A stretch of DNA of 10,088 nucleotides, from NCBI GenBank assembly GCA_947459055.1, contig CANHCG010000035.1, positions 1 through 10,088 on the forward strand, written 5' to 3'. Source of the DNA: Cytophagaceae bacterium (GTDB taxonomy: Bacteria; Bacteroidota; Bacteroidia; Cytophagales; Spirosomataceae). The notes beneath the pieces were generated by a model that saw only the letters and a program-made list of their open reading frames with translations, was not told the origin of the DNA and made no database searches. This document shows, piece after piece, positions 1 to 7,172 of this stretch (within the stretch, counting starts at the first letter, position 1; every line of letters starts with the position of its first letter). Made by a program: the position numbers and the translations under genes.

Positions 1-1147
1 AACGGTGACCTATGTGGGAATCGGAACCATTTCCATCGGTATTAGCATTATTCTCATTGCATTTGCCATATTATTCGGGTTTAAAGAGTCTATTCAGGCC
101 AAAATAATCAGTATTTCTGGCGATGTGCGGATTAGTAAAATCAGTGGCAACCATTCCTTATCAGAAAGCCCGATCGCTAAAAATCGGGATTGGGAAAGCC
201 AACAAATACAAAATCCAGCCATCGACCATGTTCAATCACATGTACAAAAACCGGGGATATTGGTCGGGAAAGAAGGTTTAGCCGGTGTAATTATAAAAGG
301 AATCGGTAGCGACATGCCGGCGAACCAATTAGCGCCTAACCTAGTTCAAGGCCAAGCTAGTATTCGTCGGCCACAAGACATCATTTTAAGTGAAACGATG
401 GCAAAGCAATTAAAGGTTCGGTTGAACGAATCCTTAATTTTATATTTTTTAAGCCAACCGGAACGTCCTCGAAAAGTACATGTCACCGGTATTTACCAAA
501 CAGGCCTGGAAGAATTAGATAAAATTTACATCATGGCCGATCGGGCTTGGGTACAAAAAATGAATGGTTGGACCGCAGATTCCTTAGGCACATATGAGGT
601 TTATTTTAAGAAGGATATCGAGGTAGCCCAACAAACCGCCTCCCTTCTAAAAAGCCTCCCTATGGATTGGAAAGCTGAAAGCGTTTTTGAATTAAATCCA
701 GCGATTTTTGATTGGATGAACATGTTAGATCGAAATATCATCATTTTCATTTCCTTATTATTGGTGGTCGCCTGCTTTAACCTGGTCGCCACACTTTGGG
801 TTTTAATTATGGAACGTATCCCGATGGTCGGCTTATTAAAAGCCTTAGGAAGTTCGCACGCCCAAATTCGTACACTTTTTTGGTGGAATGGATTTTTTAT
901 TTTGATTCGAGGGGTTTTGATTGGAAATCTATTGGCTGCCGTATTTTGCTGGGTTCAATCTCAATATAAGCTCATTCCATTAGACCCTGAAAATTATTAT
1001 ATGAATGCAGTACCGATTCAATGGGACGTACTGACATGGATTTTGGTAAATTTGGGGACCTGCATCCTGGTCGCGCTAATCATGACCATCCCCACTCATT
1101 TCATTAAAAAAATCGATCCTCAAGAAGCCATAAACTACAAAAACTGA
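1..1147 (+). CDS. ABC transporter permease, FtsX/LolC-LolE type (5' partial)
   Basis: Inner-membrane permease subunit of a MacB/LolCDE-type ABC transporter; relatives move lipoproteins or other envelope substrates using a separate ATPase, not seen here. The frame is open to the left edge (first full codon at base 2), so the true start lies upstream, probably about 30 residues away; the GTG at 5 is not a credible start because it falls just before the first membrane helix. Counting from that GTG: helix 1 at about 6-28, a periplasmic domain at about 30-240, then three helices at about 243-268, 293-316 and 342-365. The FtsX-domain signature is seen at 271-284 (RIPMVGLLKALGSS), followed by the usual C-terminal IDPQEAI. 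The order of one helix, a large periplasmic part and three helices is that of LolC/LolE. The stop TGA (1145-1147) shares its last A with the ATG of the next gene, which suggests translational coupling. Family assignment is firm; the substrate is unknown. Confidence 0.85.
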   Translation, partial: TVTYVGIGTISIGISIILIAFAILFGFKESIQAKIISISGDVRISKISGNHSLSESPIAKNRDWESQQIQNPAIDHVQSHVQKPGILVGKEGLAGVIIKGIGSDMPANQLAPNLVQGQASIRRPQDIILSETMAKQLKVRLNESLILYFLSQPERPRKVHVTGIYQTGLEELDKIYIMADRAWVQKMNGWTADSLGTYEVYFKKDIEVAQQTASLLKSLPMDWKAESVFELNPAIFDWMNMLDRNIIIFISLLLVVACFNLVATLWVLIMERIPMVGLLKALGSSHAQIRTLFWWNGFFILIRGVLIGNLLAAVFCWVQSQYKLIPLDPENYYMNAVPIQWDVLTWILVNLGTCILVALIMTIPTHFIKKIDPQEAINYKN

Positions 1148-3006
1148 TGCGTCACTCTTTCCTTTTCGTCCTCCTATTTCTTGGTTTTCAGGCCTTGGCG
1201 CAACAAAAAGTATCGTATGCGATACAGTTAGGAAAAATGAGTCATGACCAATTAATCGTCGAGGTCAAACCACCCGCCTTGAAAGCTGGTCCAGTAGAAT
1301 ATTGTTTTCCGAAAATCGTTCCGGGAACCTATGCAAACTATGATTTTGGACGGTATATATCGAATTTCAAAGCCCTTGATGCCAGCGGAAAGGAACTCAA
1401 AATAACGAAAAAATCTGTCAACCAATATGTCATCAAAGAAGGACAAAAAATAGCCAAAATTAGCTATGCGGTCGATGACACATGGGACAGCCCAGAAATT
1501 GAGGGTGAGTATGTGTTCGAACCCGCTGGAACTTCGTTTCAAGCAGACACGCTGTTCGCACTAAACACCCATGGATTATTAGGTTATTTTAAGGGATTTG
1601 AAAAAATGGCGATCGAATTAGAAATCAGCCATCCAAAAAATTTGTTTGGCGCTAGTTCCATCAAAAGCATCCAAAAAGGCAATAAAGACCTATTTAGAGC
1701 ACAGAACTATCAAGAGATCGTCGATGCGCCCATCCTCTATTCCGTTCCGGATACCCTGACCCTTACCTTAGGAAAAAGCGAGGTACTTATCTCTGTCTTC
1801 AGCCCAAATCACACCATTAATGCGGAACAAATCGCCGAAAAAATTGTACCGCTTTTAGAAGCTCAAAAGAATTATTTAGGAGGGGATCTACCCGTCAAAC
1901 GCTATGCATTTTTGATTGTTCTCTCCGAACAATTAAAAAATGGCAATTTTGGTGCACTCGAACATGCCCAATCCTCCTTTTATTATTTGCCGGAAGGTAA
2001 TATTCAAACGCTAGGCCAAACCATTCAGGACGTTTGTGCCCACGAATTTTTTCATATCCTGACGCCCTTAAATATCCATTCGGAAGAAATCGGAAATTTC
2101 GACTTCATTCAACCCCGCATGTCCCAGCATTTATGGCTATATGAAGGATTGACTGAATATGCAGCGCATCACATGCAGGTAAAATATGGCTTGACGGATT
2201 TAGGTCAGTTCATGTCTACGATCCAAGAAAAGTGGCAAACCATGCACATGCAATTCAATAATGAAATTCCTTTCACCGAAATGAGTAAAAAGGTCTTGGA
2301 TACCCACAAGGACCAATACAGCAATGTGTATCAAAAAGGTGCTTTATTGGGTTTTGGATTAGATTTAACTTTGCGCAAAGGCTCGAATGGTACCTATGGA
2401 ACGCAAGATATGATGCGGGATTTAGCCAAAGAATATGGCCCCAATAAATCGTTTAAAGATGATGTTTTGTTTGATAAATTGGTTCAAATCACTGGGCAAG
2501 CGGGACTCGCCGACTATTTTAAAAATTACATAGCTGGAAATAAAGAATTACCGCTTAATGCGTGGTTAAACGACATCGGCTATGGCCTTCGGGACAAGCA
2601 TGAAGCCAATGAAAACCCAACATATTCTTTAACTCTGGGCTTCGATTTTCAAGCCTTGAGTATTAATTCAGAAAGCAAACGCGTATACATAGGTGCTGAA
2701 CCAGGCATCAACGAATTCGGGAAATCCTTGGATTTACGAGCCAAAGACGAATTGATTTCAGTGAATGGCTTGCCCTTGGACATTTCCAATTTTGTGAAGA
2801 GCACGGAAGAATTCATCCAAAAAATCCGGGTTGGGGAAGTATTTGACCTCGAAATCGCCCGACCTAATGGCCAAGGCGGCTTCGATATCTACCATTTACG
2901 TGCGCCTTTTGAACGTACGAAGGTGGATGCTCAGAATACGATTTATGAGTTGAAAAATCCAACGGAGGCCCAACTAAAACTACGTAAGGACTGGCTCAGG
3001 TCTTAA
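1147..3006 (+). CDS. Secreted M61 family metallopeptidase with C-terminal PDZ domain
   Basis: A 619-residue zinc metallopeptidase of the glycyl-aminopeptidase (M61) family, predicted to act in the periplasm or outside the cell. Residues 1-19 form a signal peptide (positive MRH, then a Leu/Phe-rich core, ending ALAQ). A beta-rich M61 N-terminal domain covers about 20-200. The catalytic domain carries the zinc motif HEFFH at 299-303 and the third ligand Glu in WLYEGLTEY (E333), with YQKGAL at 395-400. A PDZ-like domain covers about 495-590 (DELISVNGLPLDI). Everything needed for activity is present. The sequence after HEFFH (ILTPLNIHSEE) differs from the LWNVKRIRP usual in proteobacterial members; from memory this is the Bacteroidota version. 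The start overlaps the stop of the permease by one base, so the two genes are probably co-transcribed. Its stop TAA interlocks with that of the convergent dctA-like gene. The natural substrate is unknown. Confidence 0.93.
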   Translation: MRHSFLFVLLFLGFQALAQQKVSYAIQLGKMSHDQLIVEVKPPALKAGPVEYCFPKIVPGTYANYDFGRYISNFKALDASGKELKITKKSVNQYVIKEGQKIAKISYAVDDTWDSPEIEGEYVFEPAGTSFQADTLFALNTHGLLGYFKGFEKMAIELEISHPKNLFGASSIKSIQKGNKDLFRAQNYQEIVDAPILYSVPDTLTLTLGKSEVLISVFSPNHTINAEQIAEKIVPLLEAQKNYLGGDLPVKRYAFLIVLSEQLKNGNFGALEHAQSSFYYLPEGNIQTLGQTIQDVCAHEFFHILTPLNIHSEEIGNFDFIQPRMSQHLWLYEGLTEYAAHHMQVKYGLTDLGQFMSTIQEKWQTMHMQFNNEIPFTEMSKKVLDTHKDQYSNVYQKGALLGFGLDLTLRKGSNGTYGTQDMMRDLAKEYGPNKSFKDDVLFDKLVQITGQAGLADYFKNYIAGNKELPLNAWLNDIGYGLRDKHEANENPTYSLTLGFDFQALSINSESKRVYIGAEPGINEFGKSLDLRAKDELISVNGLPLDISNFVKSTEEFIQKIRVGEVFDLEIARPNGQGGFDIYHLRAPFERTKVDAQNTIYELKNPTEAQLKLRKDWLRS

Positions 3007-4262
3007 ACAGATTCAGGCGCCTGAAATTCCCCCTCGTGTTTAGCTAACCAAACCGTGGCCACCCCATTTCCGATGAAATTTGTTATTGCCCGCGCTTCCG
3101 ACATAAAGCGGTCCACCCCTAATAATAAGGCTAAGCCTTCCAAGGGAATGACTTGCAAGGCTGTCAAGGTAGATGCTAGCACCACAAAACCACTACCAGT
3201 CACCCCGGCAGCCCCTTTGGACGTCACCATCAGGACACCGATGATGGTCAATAATTGTTCCCAGGATAACTGAATCCCATAAACCTGGGCCAAAAACAAG
3301 GTGGCCATGGATAAATAAATACTCGTTCCATCGAGATTAAACGAATAACCTGCTGGCACGACAAGTCCAACCACGGATTTCGAACAACCCATTTTCTCTA
3401 ATTTGAGCATCAAAGAGGGCAAAGCCGCCTCCGAAGAGGAGGTTCCCAGCACGATTAATAGTTCCGCTTTGATGTAATTTAAAAAAGTGGTGATTTTCTC
3501 ACCACAGCTCCGCATCACCAAGCCCAGCACCAAAAACACAAAAATCCCCATTGTCACATAGACTGAAGCCATTAATTTGGCGAGGGGCAACAAGGAATGA
3601 ATCCCAAATTTTCCAATCGTAAAGGCCATCCCGCCTAAAGCCCCCAAAGGTGCCAAATACATGATGGCATGTAATCCTTTAAATACCCAATCAGAAGCCT
3701 GGTGCATCCCCGCGACCATTTTGGCCTTACCGCGAACGAAAGTCAAAAACACACCAAAGGCAAGCGAGAAAAAGAGGATTTGAATCGTTAAATTTTCTTT
3801 GAAAAATAAGAGCCAACTAAATTCGGCTGCTTTTTGCGTGTATTTCGAAATATCTCCACCCGCCACATCGTCCCGAATCACGCCTACACCGGGTTCCAAC
3901 AAATTCGAAACCCCTAAGCCAATTACCAAGGCAAGCGTCGTGATGATTTCAAAATACAATAAAGCCTTACCACCTACACGCCCCACCTTCTTCAAATTGC
4001 CCATGTTCACAATCCCTAAACTAATAGTCAAAATGATAATGGGATGAATAAACAATTTCACTAAACTGATAAAAACACCGCTTAGTAACTCACTAAGACT
4101 CGGCCCAAAACTAATTTCAGTTCCCAATAAATTGTAGGTGATTTTTTTATCAAAAACTTGATATAAAGCGAATTGAGGTGAAAAATGACCGATTAAAATA
4201 CCTATTAAAATTGAGATCAGAACCCAGAAGGTCAAATTGGACGTAATATTTCGAAGCTTCAT
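3003..4262 (-). CDS. dctA: Dicarboxylate:cation symporter, DctA-like (DAACS family)
   Basis: A 419-residue inner-membrane symporter of the glutamate/dicarboxylate family (SLC1/GltPh fold), of usual family length; it takes up C4-dicarboxylates or acidic amino acids with cations. Visible signatures: the serine-rich re-entrant loop GTSSSEAALP (273-282), GYSFNLDGTSIY (305-316), the second hairpin TSKGAAGVTGSG (347-358) and the binding helix DRFMSEARAITN (384-395). By alignment to GltPh, R391 matches the Arg that binds the side-chain carboxylate, and S388 takes the place of Asp394, which binds the substrate amino group. A Ser there is the pattern of DctA proteins, so dicarboxylates (succinate, fumarate, malate) are favoured over glutamate or aspartate; this is inference. 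The gene stands alone on the minus strand, diverges from trxB and converges on the M61 gene with a 4-base overlap. The ATG at 4262 has an A/T-rich leader with no Shine-Dalgarno and a candidate -7 box 22 bases upstream. Confidence 0.9.
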   Translation of the reverse strand: MKLRNITSNLTFWVLISILIGILIGHFSPQFALYQVFDKKITYNLLGTEISFGPSLSELLSGVFISLVKLFIHPIIILTISLGIVNMGNLKKVGRVGGKALLYFEIITTLALVIGLGVSNLLEPGVGVIRDDVAGGDISKYTQKAAEFSWLLFFKENLTIQILFFSLAFGVFLTFVRGKAKMVAGMHQASDWVFKGLHAIMYLAPLGALGGMAFTIGKFGIHSLLPLAKLMASVYVTMGIFVFLVLGLVMRSCGEKITTFLNYIKAELLIVLGTSSSEAALPSLMLKLEKMGCSKSVVGLVVPAGYSFNLDGTSIYLSMATLFLAQVYGIQLSWEQLLTIIGVLMVTSKGAAGVTGSGFVVLASTLTALQVIPLEGLALLLGVDRFMSEARAITNFIGNGVATVWLAKHEGEFQAPESV

Positions 4263-4284
4263 TCGTTAAAGGTAGGTTTGAAAA

Positions 4285-4292
4285 CAAAAGTA
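4285..4292 (-). promoter_or_regulatory. Candidate -7 box for the dctA-like gene
   Basis: Read on the minus strand the bases are TACTTTTG, an exact match to the Bacteroidota -7 consensus TAnnTTTG. It lies 22 bases upstream of the ATG at 4262, giving a predicted leader of under 20 bases. No good TTG is found about 19 bases further upstream, so the -33 element is weak or absent. The call rests on motif and position only. Confidence 0.4.
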
Positions 4293-4307
4293 ATAATTAT
4301 TGATAAT
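4292..4307. repeat. Overlapping short inverted repeats in the divergent dctA/trxB region
   Basis: Bases 4292-4301 (AATAATTATT) form a perfect 10-base palindrome, and 4296-4300 with 4303-4307 form a second inverted repeat (ATTAT-TG-ATAAT). They abut the candidate -7 box of the dctA-like gene, where a dimeric regulator could bind. The region is very A/T-rich, so chance symmetry is quite possible. The rest of the 119-base gap (4263-4381) shows no small gene. I could not find a convincing promoter for trxB in it; a TTTG at 4336-4339 has no properly spaced TAnnTTTG. Confidence 0.3.
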
Positions 4308-4381
4308 AAAATCATCGTTTGGGAATCTGCTGAGATTTGACGAATTTTACGGGCTATTTAATTCCCAAAAATTATTTTTTT

Positions 4382-5320
4382 ATGTCTGAAAAAATCAAAT
4401 GTTTGATTATTGGATCCGGTCCTGCTGGTTACACAGCGGCTATTTATGCTTCTCGTGCAGGGTTAAAACCTGTGATGTATATGGGTGGCCAACCGGGCGG
4501 CCAATTAACCACCACCACCGAAGTAGATAATTTTCCAGGGTACCCACAAGGCGTCGATGGACCTACCATGATGGTGGATTTAGAAAATCAAGCCAAACGA
4601 TTTGGGACCGATGTACGCATTGGATTAGCAGAAAAAGTAGACTTTTTATCCTCACCTAAAAAGGTTTGGATCGACAATGGGACGGAAATCGAAGCGGATT
4701 CCGTGATTATTGCCACGGGGGCCTCGGCAAAATGGTTAGGACTTGAGGGCGAAACTACCTACAATGGTTTAGGCGTATCGGCCTGCGCAGTCTGTGATGG
4801 ATTTTTCTATCGCAATCAAATCGTAGCTGTCGTGGGGGCTGGAGATACGGCGGCGGAAGAAGCGAGTTACTTGGCGAATTTGTGTACGAAGGTGCACATG
4901 ATTGTTCGTCGGGACGAAATGCGTGCTTCTCTCATCATGCAGGAGCGTGTGAAAAACAACCCTAAAATTGAGATTCATTGGAATTCGGAAACCGAAGAGA
5001 TTTTAGGCGATGCGACGGGTGTGACAGGAATTCGGTTAAAAAATCGGTTGACCGGTAACACAGAAGAAATTGCGTTAACTGGATTTTTTGTGGCGATTGG
5101 CCATCAGCCGAATACTTCGATTTTCAAGGAGCAATTGGACATGGATGCGCAAGAATATCTCATCACAGAAAAGGGTAGTTCTCGGACGAATATCCCGGGC
5201 GTTTTTGCATGTGGAGATGTGCAGGATTCAACCTACCGACAAGCCGTTACAGCTGCCGGTAGTGGTTGTATGGCGGCCTTGGACGCAGAAAGATGGTTGG
5301 CCGCTAATGCCTTACACTAA
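4382..5320 (+). CDS. trxB: Thioredoxin reductase (NADPH)
   Basis: A 312-residue cytoplasmic flavoenzyme that passes electrons from NADPH through FAD and a redox disulfide to thioredoxin; the length is typical of low-molecular-weight bacterial TrxB. N-terminal FAD motif GSGPAGYTAA (11-20); active-site pair C135-A-V-C138 followed by DG; NADPH-binding GAGDTA (152-157) with VRRDEMRA (175-182), whose arginines fit NADPH rather than NADH; C-terminal FAD motif GVFACGDVQD (273-282). The CAVC pair separates it from YpdA-type bacillithiol-disulfide reductases and from ferredoxin-NADP reductase homologues of this fold, which lack it. The start is placed at ATG 4382, giving MSEKIKCLIIGSGPAG. The frame stays open to a TTG at 4337, but those 15 extra residues (TNFTGYLIPKNYFF) resemble no TrxB N-terminus. 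The leader is A/T-rich and ends in seven T's. It is the first gene of a tight trio: the M23 gene follows after 9 bases and bshB1 after that. Confidence 0.95.
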   Translation: MSEKIKCLIIGSGPAGYTAAIYASRAGLKPVMYMGGQPGGQLTTTTEVDNFPGYPQGVDGPTMMVDLENQAKRFGTDVRIGLAEKVDFLSSPKKVWIDNGTEIEADSVIIATGASAKWLGLEGETTYNGLGVSACAVCDGFFYRNQIVAVVGAGDTAAEEASYLANLCTKVHMIVRRDEMRASLIMQERVKNNPKIEIHWNSETEEILGDATGVTGIRLKNRLTGNTEEIALTGFFVAIGHQPNTSIFKEQLDMDAQEYLITEKGSSRTNIPGVFACGDVQDSTYRQAVTAAGSGCMAALDAERWLAANALH

Positions 5321-5329
5321 AAACCAAAT

Positions 5330-6439
5330 ATGAAATTTAAATTGCTTCTTTTGAGCCTACTCGCTTGTCTAGCTACCTTTTCGGGACAGGCACAGGAGCG
5401 TAAATTATTCAAGAAAAATACCAAAATTGATTATAAATCGCAGGCCCAATTATACCAAGAGCAAAATAAAAAAAGCGACTTGGATGAATTGCCGCCCTTA
5501 CAATTTCGGACCGAAACAGAATCAACAGCCACGGCGATTCAGGGTTCAGAAATGCAGGAACGCAAGTATGAGCCTTTAAAAGTGATCAATCCCACGATAA
5601 GTAATTTTGATACGACCTCTATTGATGAAGGCGAGGCCCTCGTCGTGGAAATTGAAGAAGAAAATGCGCCGGAAGGTAGCGAAGATTTTGTATCCGTGGC
5701 CTCCTATTATTCGATTTGGGATACAAAAAGTATCGATCCTTACGACATTAATGCGAAGGATTTTGATGAGCCGGTAGATTTGGAATTGTATAATTTAGAG
5801 GCGGGGCGCAATTGGTCCGCCCCATTGGCCTTAGTGAAACAAACGAGTCCTTTTGGTCCGCGTTGGGGTCGATTGCATGCGGGAGTTGATTTGAATTTAG
5901 AAACAGGTTATCCTGTGCTTTCAGCTTTTGATGGGATTGTACGTGTGGCTTCGGTCGACTGGGGTGGTTATGGGAAATTCGTGGTTGTCCGGCATTATAA
6001 CGGTTTAGAAACCCTTTATGGGCACTTATCTAAACAAAATTTAGAGCCAGGAAGCTTTGTCAAAGCAGGTGATGAAATCGGTTTAGGAGGAAATACGGGT
6101 AGAAGTACGGGCTCTCATTTGCATTTTGAAACGCGTTTTGAGGGCAATCCATTTAATCCGAATCAAGTATTTAATTTTGGTACGGGCGAACCGCTTTCGG
6201 ACCATTTGTTGATCACCGCCCAAACCTTTAATTCGCGGGCATTATCCTTGCGCAATGAATATGGAAGTGCGGGGGAAAAAATCAGAACACGCCGAAAAGC
6301 GTGGACGCGCGTTAGACCAGGAGATTCCCTCTACACCATCGCCCAACGGGCGGGTATGTCTGTCAGTAAATTAGCCCGATTAAACGGCATTCGCTTATCT
6401 GCCACCATTCGGGCCGGAAGGCGTTTACGAATTCATTAA
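5330..6439 (+). CDS. Periplasmic M23 (LytM-type) peptidoglycan endopeptidase with C-terminal LysM
   Basis: A 369-residue secreted zinc endopeptidase predicted to cut peptide cross-links in peptidoglycan. A signal peptide covers 1-21 (MKFK, Leu-rich core, SGQAQ). Residues about 25-155 are an acidic, low-complexity, probably flexible part. The M23 domain covers about 160-285: zinc ligands H183 and D187 (HAGVD) and H265 (HLHFE), with H232 (YGHLS) and H263 completing the active site, so it should be an active enzyme rather than an EnvC/NlpD-like degenerate activator. A basic LysM glycan-binding module covers about 327-369 (VRPGDSLYTIAQRAG), ending only one residue after RLRI. It is unusual in company: it lies 9 bases after trxB and 1 base before bshB1, so the three are probably one transcript. 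No Shine-Dalgarno is visible. The exact bond cleaved cannot be read from the sequence. Confidence 0.92.
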   Translation: MKFKLLLLSLLACLATFSGQAQERKLFKKNTKIDYKSQAQLYQEQNKKSDLDELPPLQFRTETESTATAIQGSEMQERKYEPLKVINPTISNFDTTSIDEGEALVVEIEEENAPEGSEDFVSVASYYSIWDTKSIDPYDINAKDFDEPVDLELYNLEAGRNWSAPLALVKQTSPFGPRWGRLHAGVDLNLETGYPVLSAFDGIVRVASVDWGGYGKFVVVRHYNGLETLYGHLSKQNLEPGSFVKAGDEIGLGGNTGRSTGSHLHFETRFEGNPFNPNQVFNFGTGEPLSDHLLITAQTFNSRALSLRNEYGSAGEKIRTRRKAWTRVRPGDSLYTIAQRAGMSVSKLARLNGIRLSATIRAGRRLRIH

Positions 6440-6440
6440 T

Positions 6441-7169
6441 ATGAATATGAAACTTGATATTTTGGTGATGGCCGCGCATCCAGATGATGCGGAACTTTCA
6501 TGCTCAGGTACTATTTTAGCTGCTATCGCTGAAGGGAAAAAAGTGGGTATTGTGGATTTTACGCGTGGAGAATTAGGTACAAGAGGAACGCCTGAAATTC
6601 GATTACAAGAATCAGCCGATGCGAGCCAAATCATGGGGATTCATGCGCGAGAAAATTTAGAAATCCCCGATGGATTTTTCCAAAATGAGGAAGCAAATCA
6701 AATTAAATTAATTCAAGTGATTCGACGGTACCAACCCGAGATCGTACTTGCCAACGCCCTCGAAGATCGGCATCCTGACCATGGGAAAGGGGCAAAATTA
6801 GCGATTGATGCCTGTTTTTTAGCAGGTTTACGACAAATCAAAACAGAAGATCACCTTACACAAGAGCCCCAAAAAGCCTGGCGTCCGAAACATCTTTTTC
6901 ATTACATCCAAGATCGCTATTTGGAACCTGATTTTGTGATGGATATCAGTGCACATTGGGAAACGAAAGAAAAGGCAATCCGTGCGTTTAAAAGTCAGTT
7001 TTTTGATCCGAATTCCTCGGAGCCGATGTCTTACATTTCAAGTCCTGAATTTTTAAAATTCATTGAGGCTAGATCGCGTGAGATGGGCCATAAAATTGGG
7101 GTAACTTATGGCGAAGGATTTCAAAGCCAACGAACGATTGGCCTAAACAATTTTAGCACACTTTTATAG
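6441..7169 (+). CDS. bshB1: Bacillithiol biosynthesis deacetylase BshB1
   Basis: A 242-residue zinc-dependent deacetylase of the LmbE/PIG-L family. BshB1 converts N-acetylglucosaminyl-malate to glucosaminyl-malate, the second step of bacillithiol synthesis; BshA (glycosyltransferase) and BshC (cysteine ligase) are not in this window. The metal site is visible as AHPDDAE (H13, D16, with D15 as likely general base) and HPDH (H114). TRGELGTRGTPEIRLQE (41-57) and the C-terminal MGHKIGVTYGEGF (215-227) are typical of BshB1 rather than of other LmbE proteins. The length matches the family. A second in-frame ATG at 6447 (residue 3) could be the real start; MKLDILVMAAHPDD is a common N-terminus. It starts one base after the stop of the M23 gene, so translation is likely coupled. 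Its stop is 3 bases from that of convergent pdxH. Sharing a transcript with trxB fits a thiol-redox role. Confidence 0.93.
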   Translation: MNMKLDILVMAAHPDDAELSCSGTILAAIAEGKKVGIVDFTRGELGTRGTPEIRLQESADASQIMGIHARENLEIPDGFFQNEEANQIKLIQVIRRYQPEIVLANALEDRHPDHGKGAKLAIDACFLAGLRQIKTEDHLTQEPQKAWRPKHLFHYIQDRYLEPDFVMDISAHWETKEKAIRAFKSQFFDPNSSEPMSYISSPEFLKFIEARSREMGHKIGVTYGEGFQSQRTIGLNNFSTLL

Positions 7170-7172
7170 GTC

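Noticed and set aside
2041..2090. Unusual residues after the HEFFH motif of the M61 peptidase
   Set aside because: All zinc and catalytic positions are intact and this context appears, from memory, to be the usual Bacteroidota form.
3055..4047. Plus-strand open frames (72 and 82 codons) inside the dctA-like gene
   Set aside because: They are antisense to conserved transporter motifs, with composition expected of a reverse-strand shadow.
4337..4381. In-frame upstream extension of trxB from a TTG codon
   Set aside because: The 15 added residues resemble no TrxB N-terminus, and the ATG at 4382 gives the canonical MSEKIKCLIIGSGPAG start close to the FAD motif.
4784..4795. CAVC in place of CATC at the TrxB active site
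   Set aside because: CAVC is a common natural version, for example in Gram-positive thioredoxin reductases, so it is not noteworthy.
5088..5333. 81-codon open frame overlapping the end of trxB and the start of the M23 gene
   Set aside because: It lies in another frame of strongly supported coding sequence and its product has no recognisable domain.
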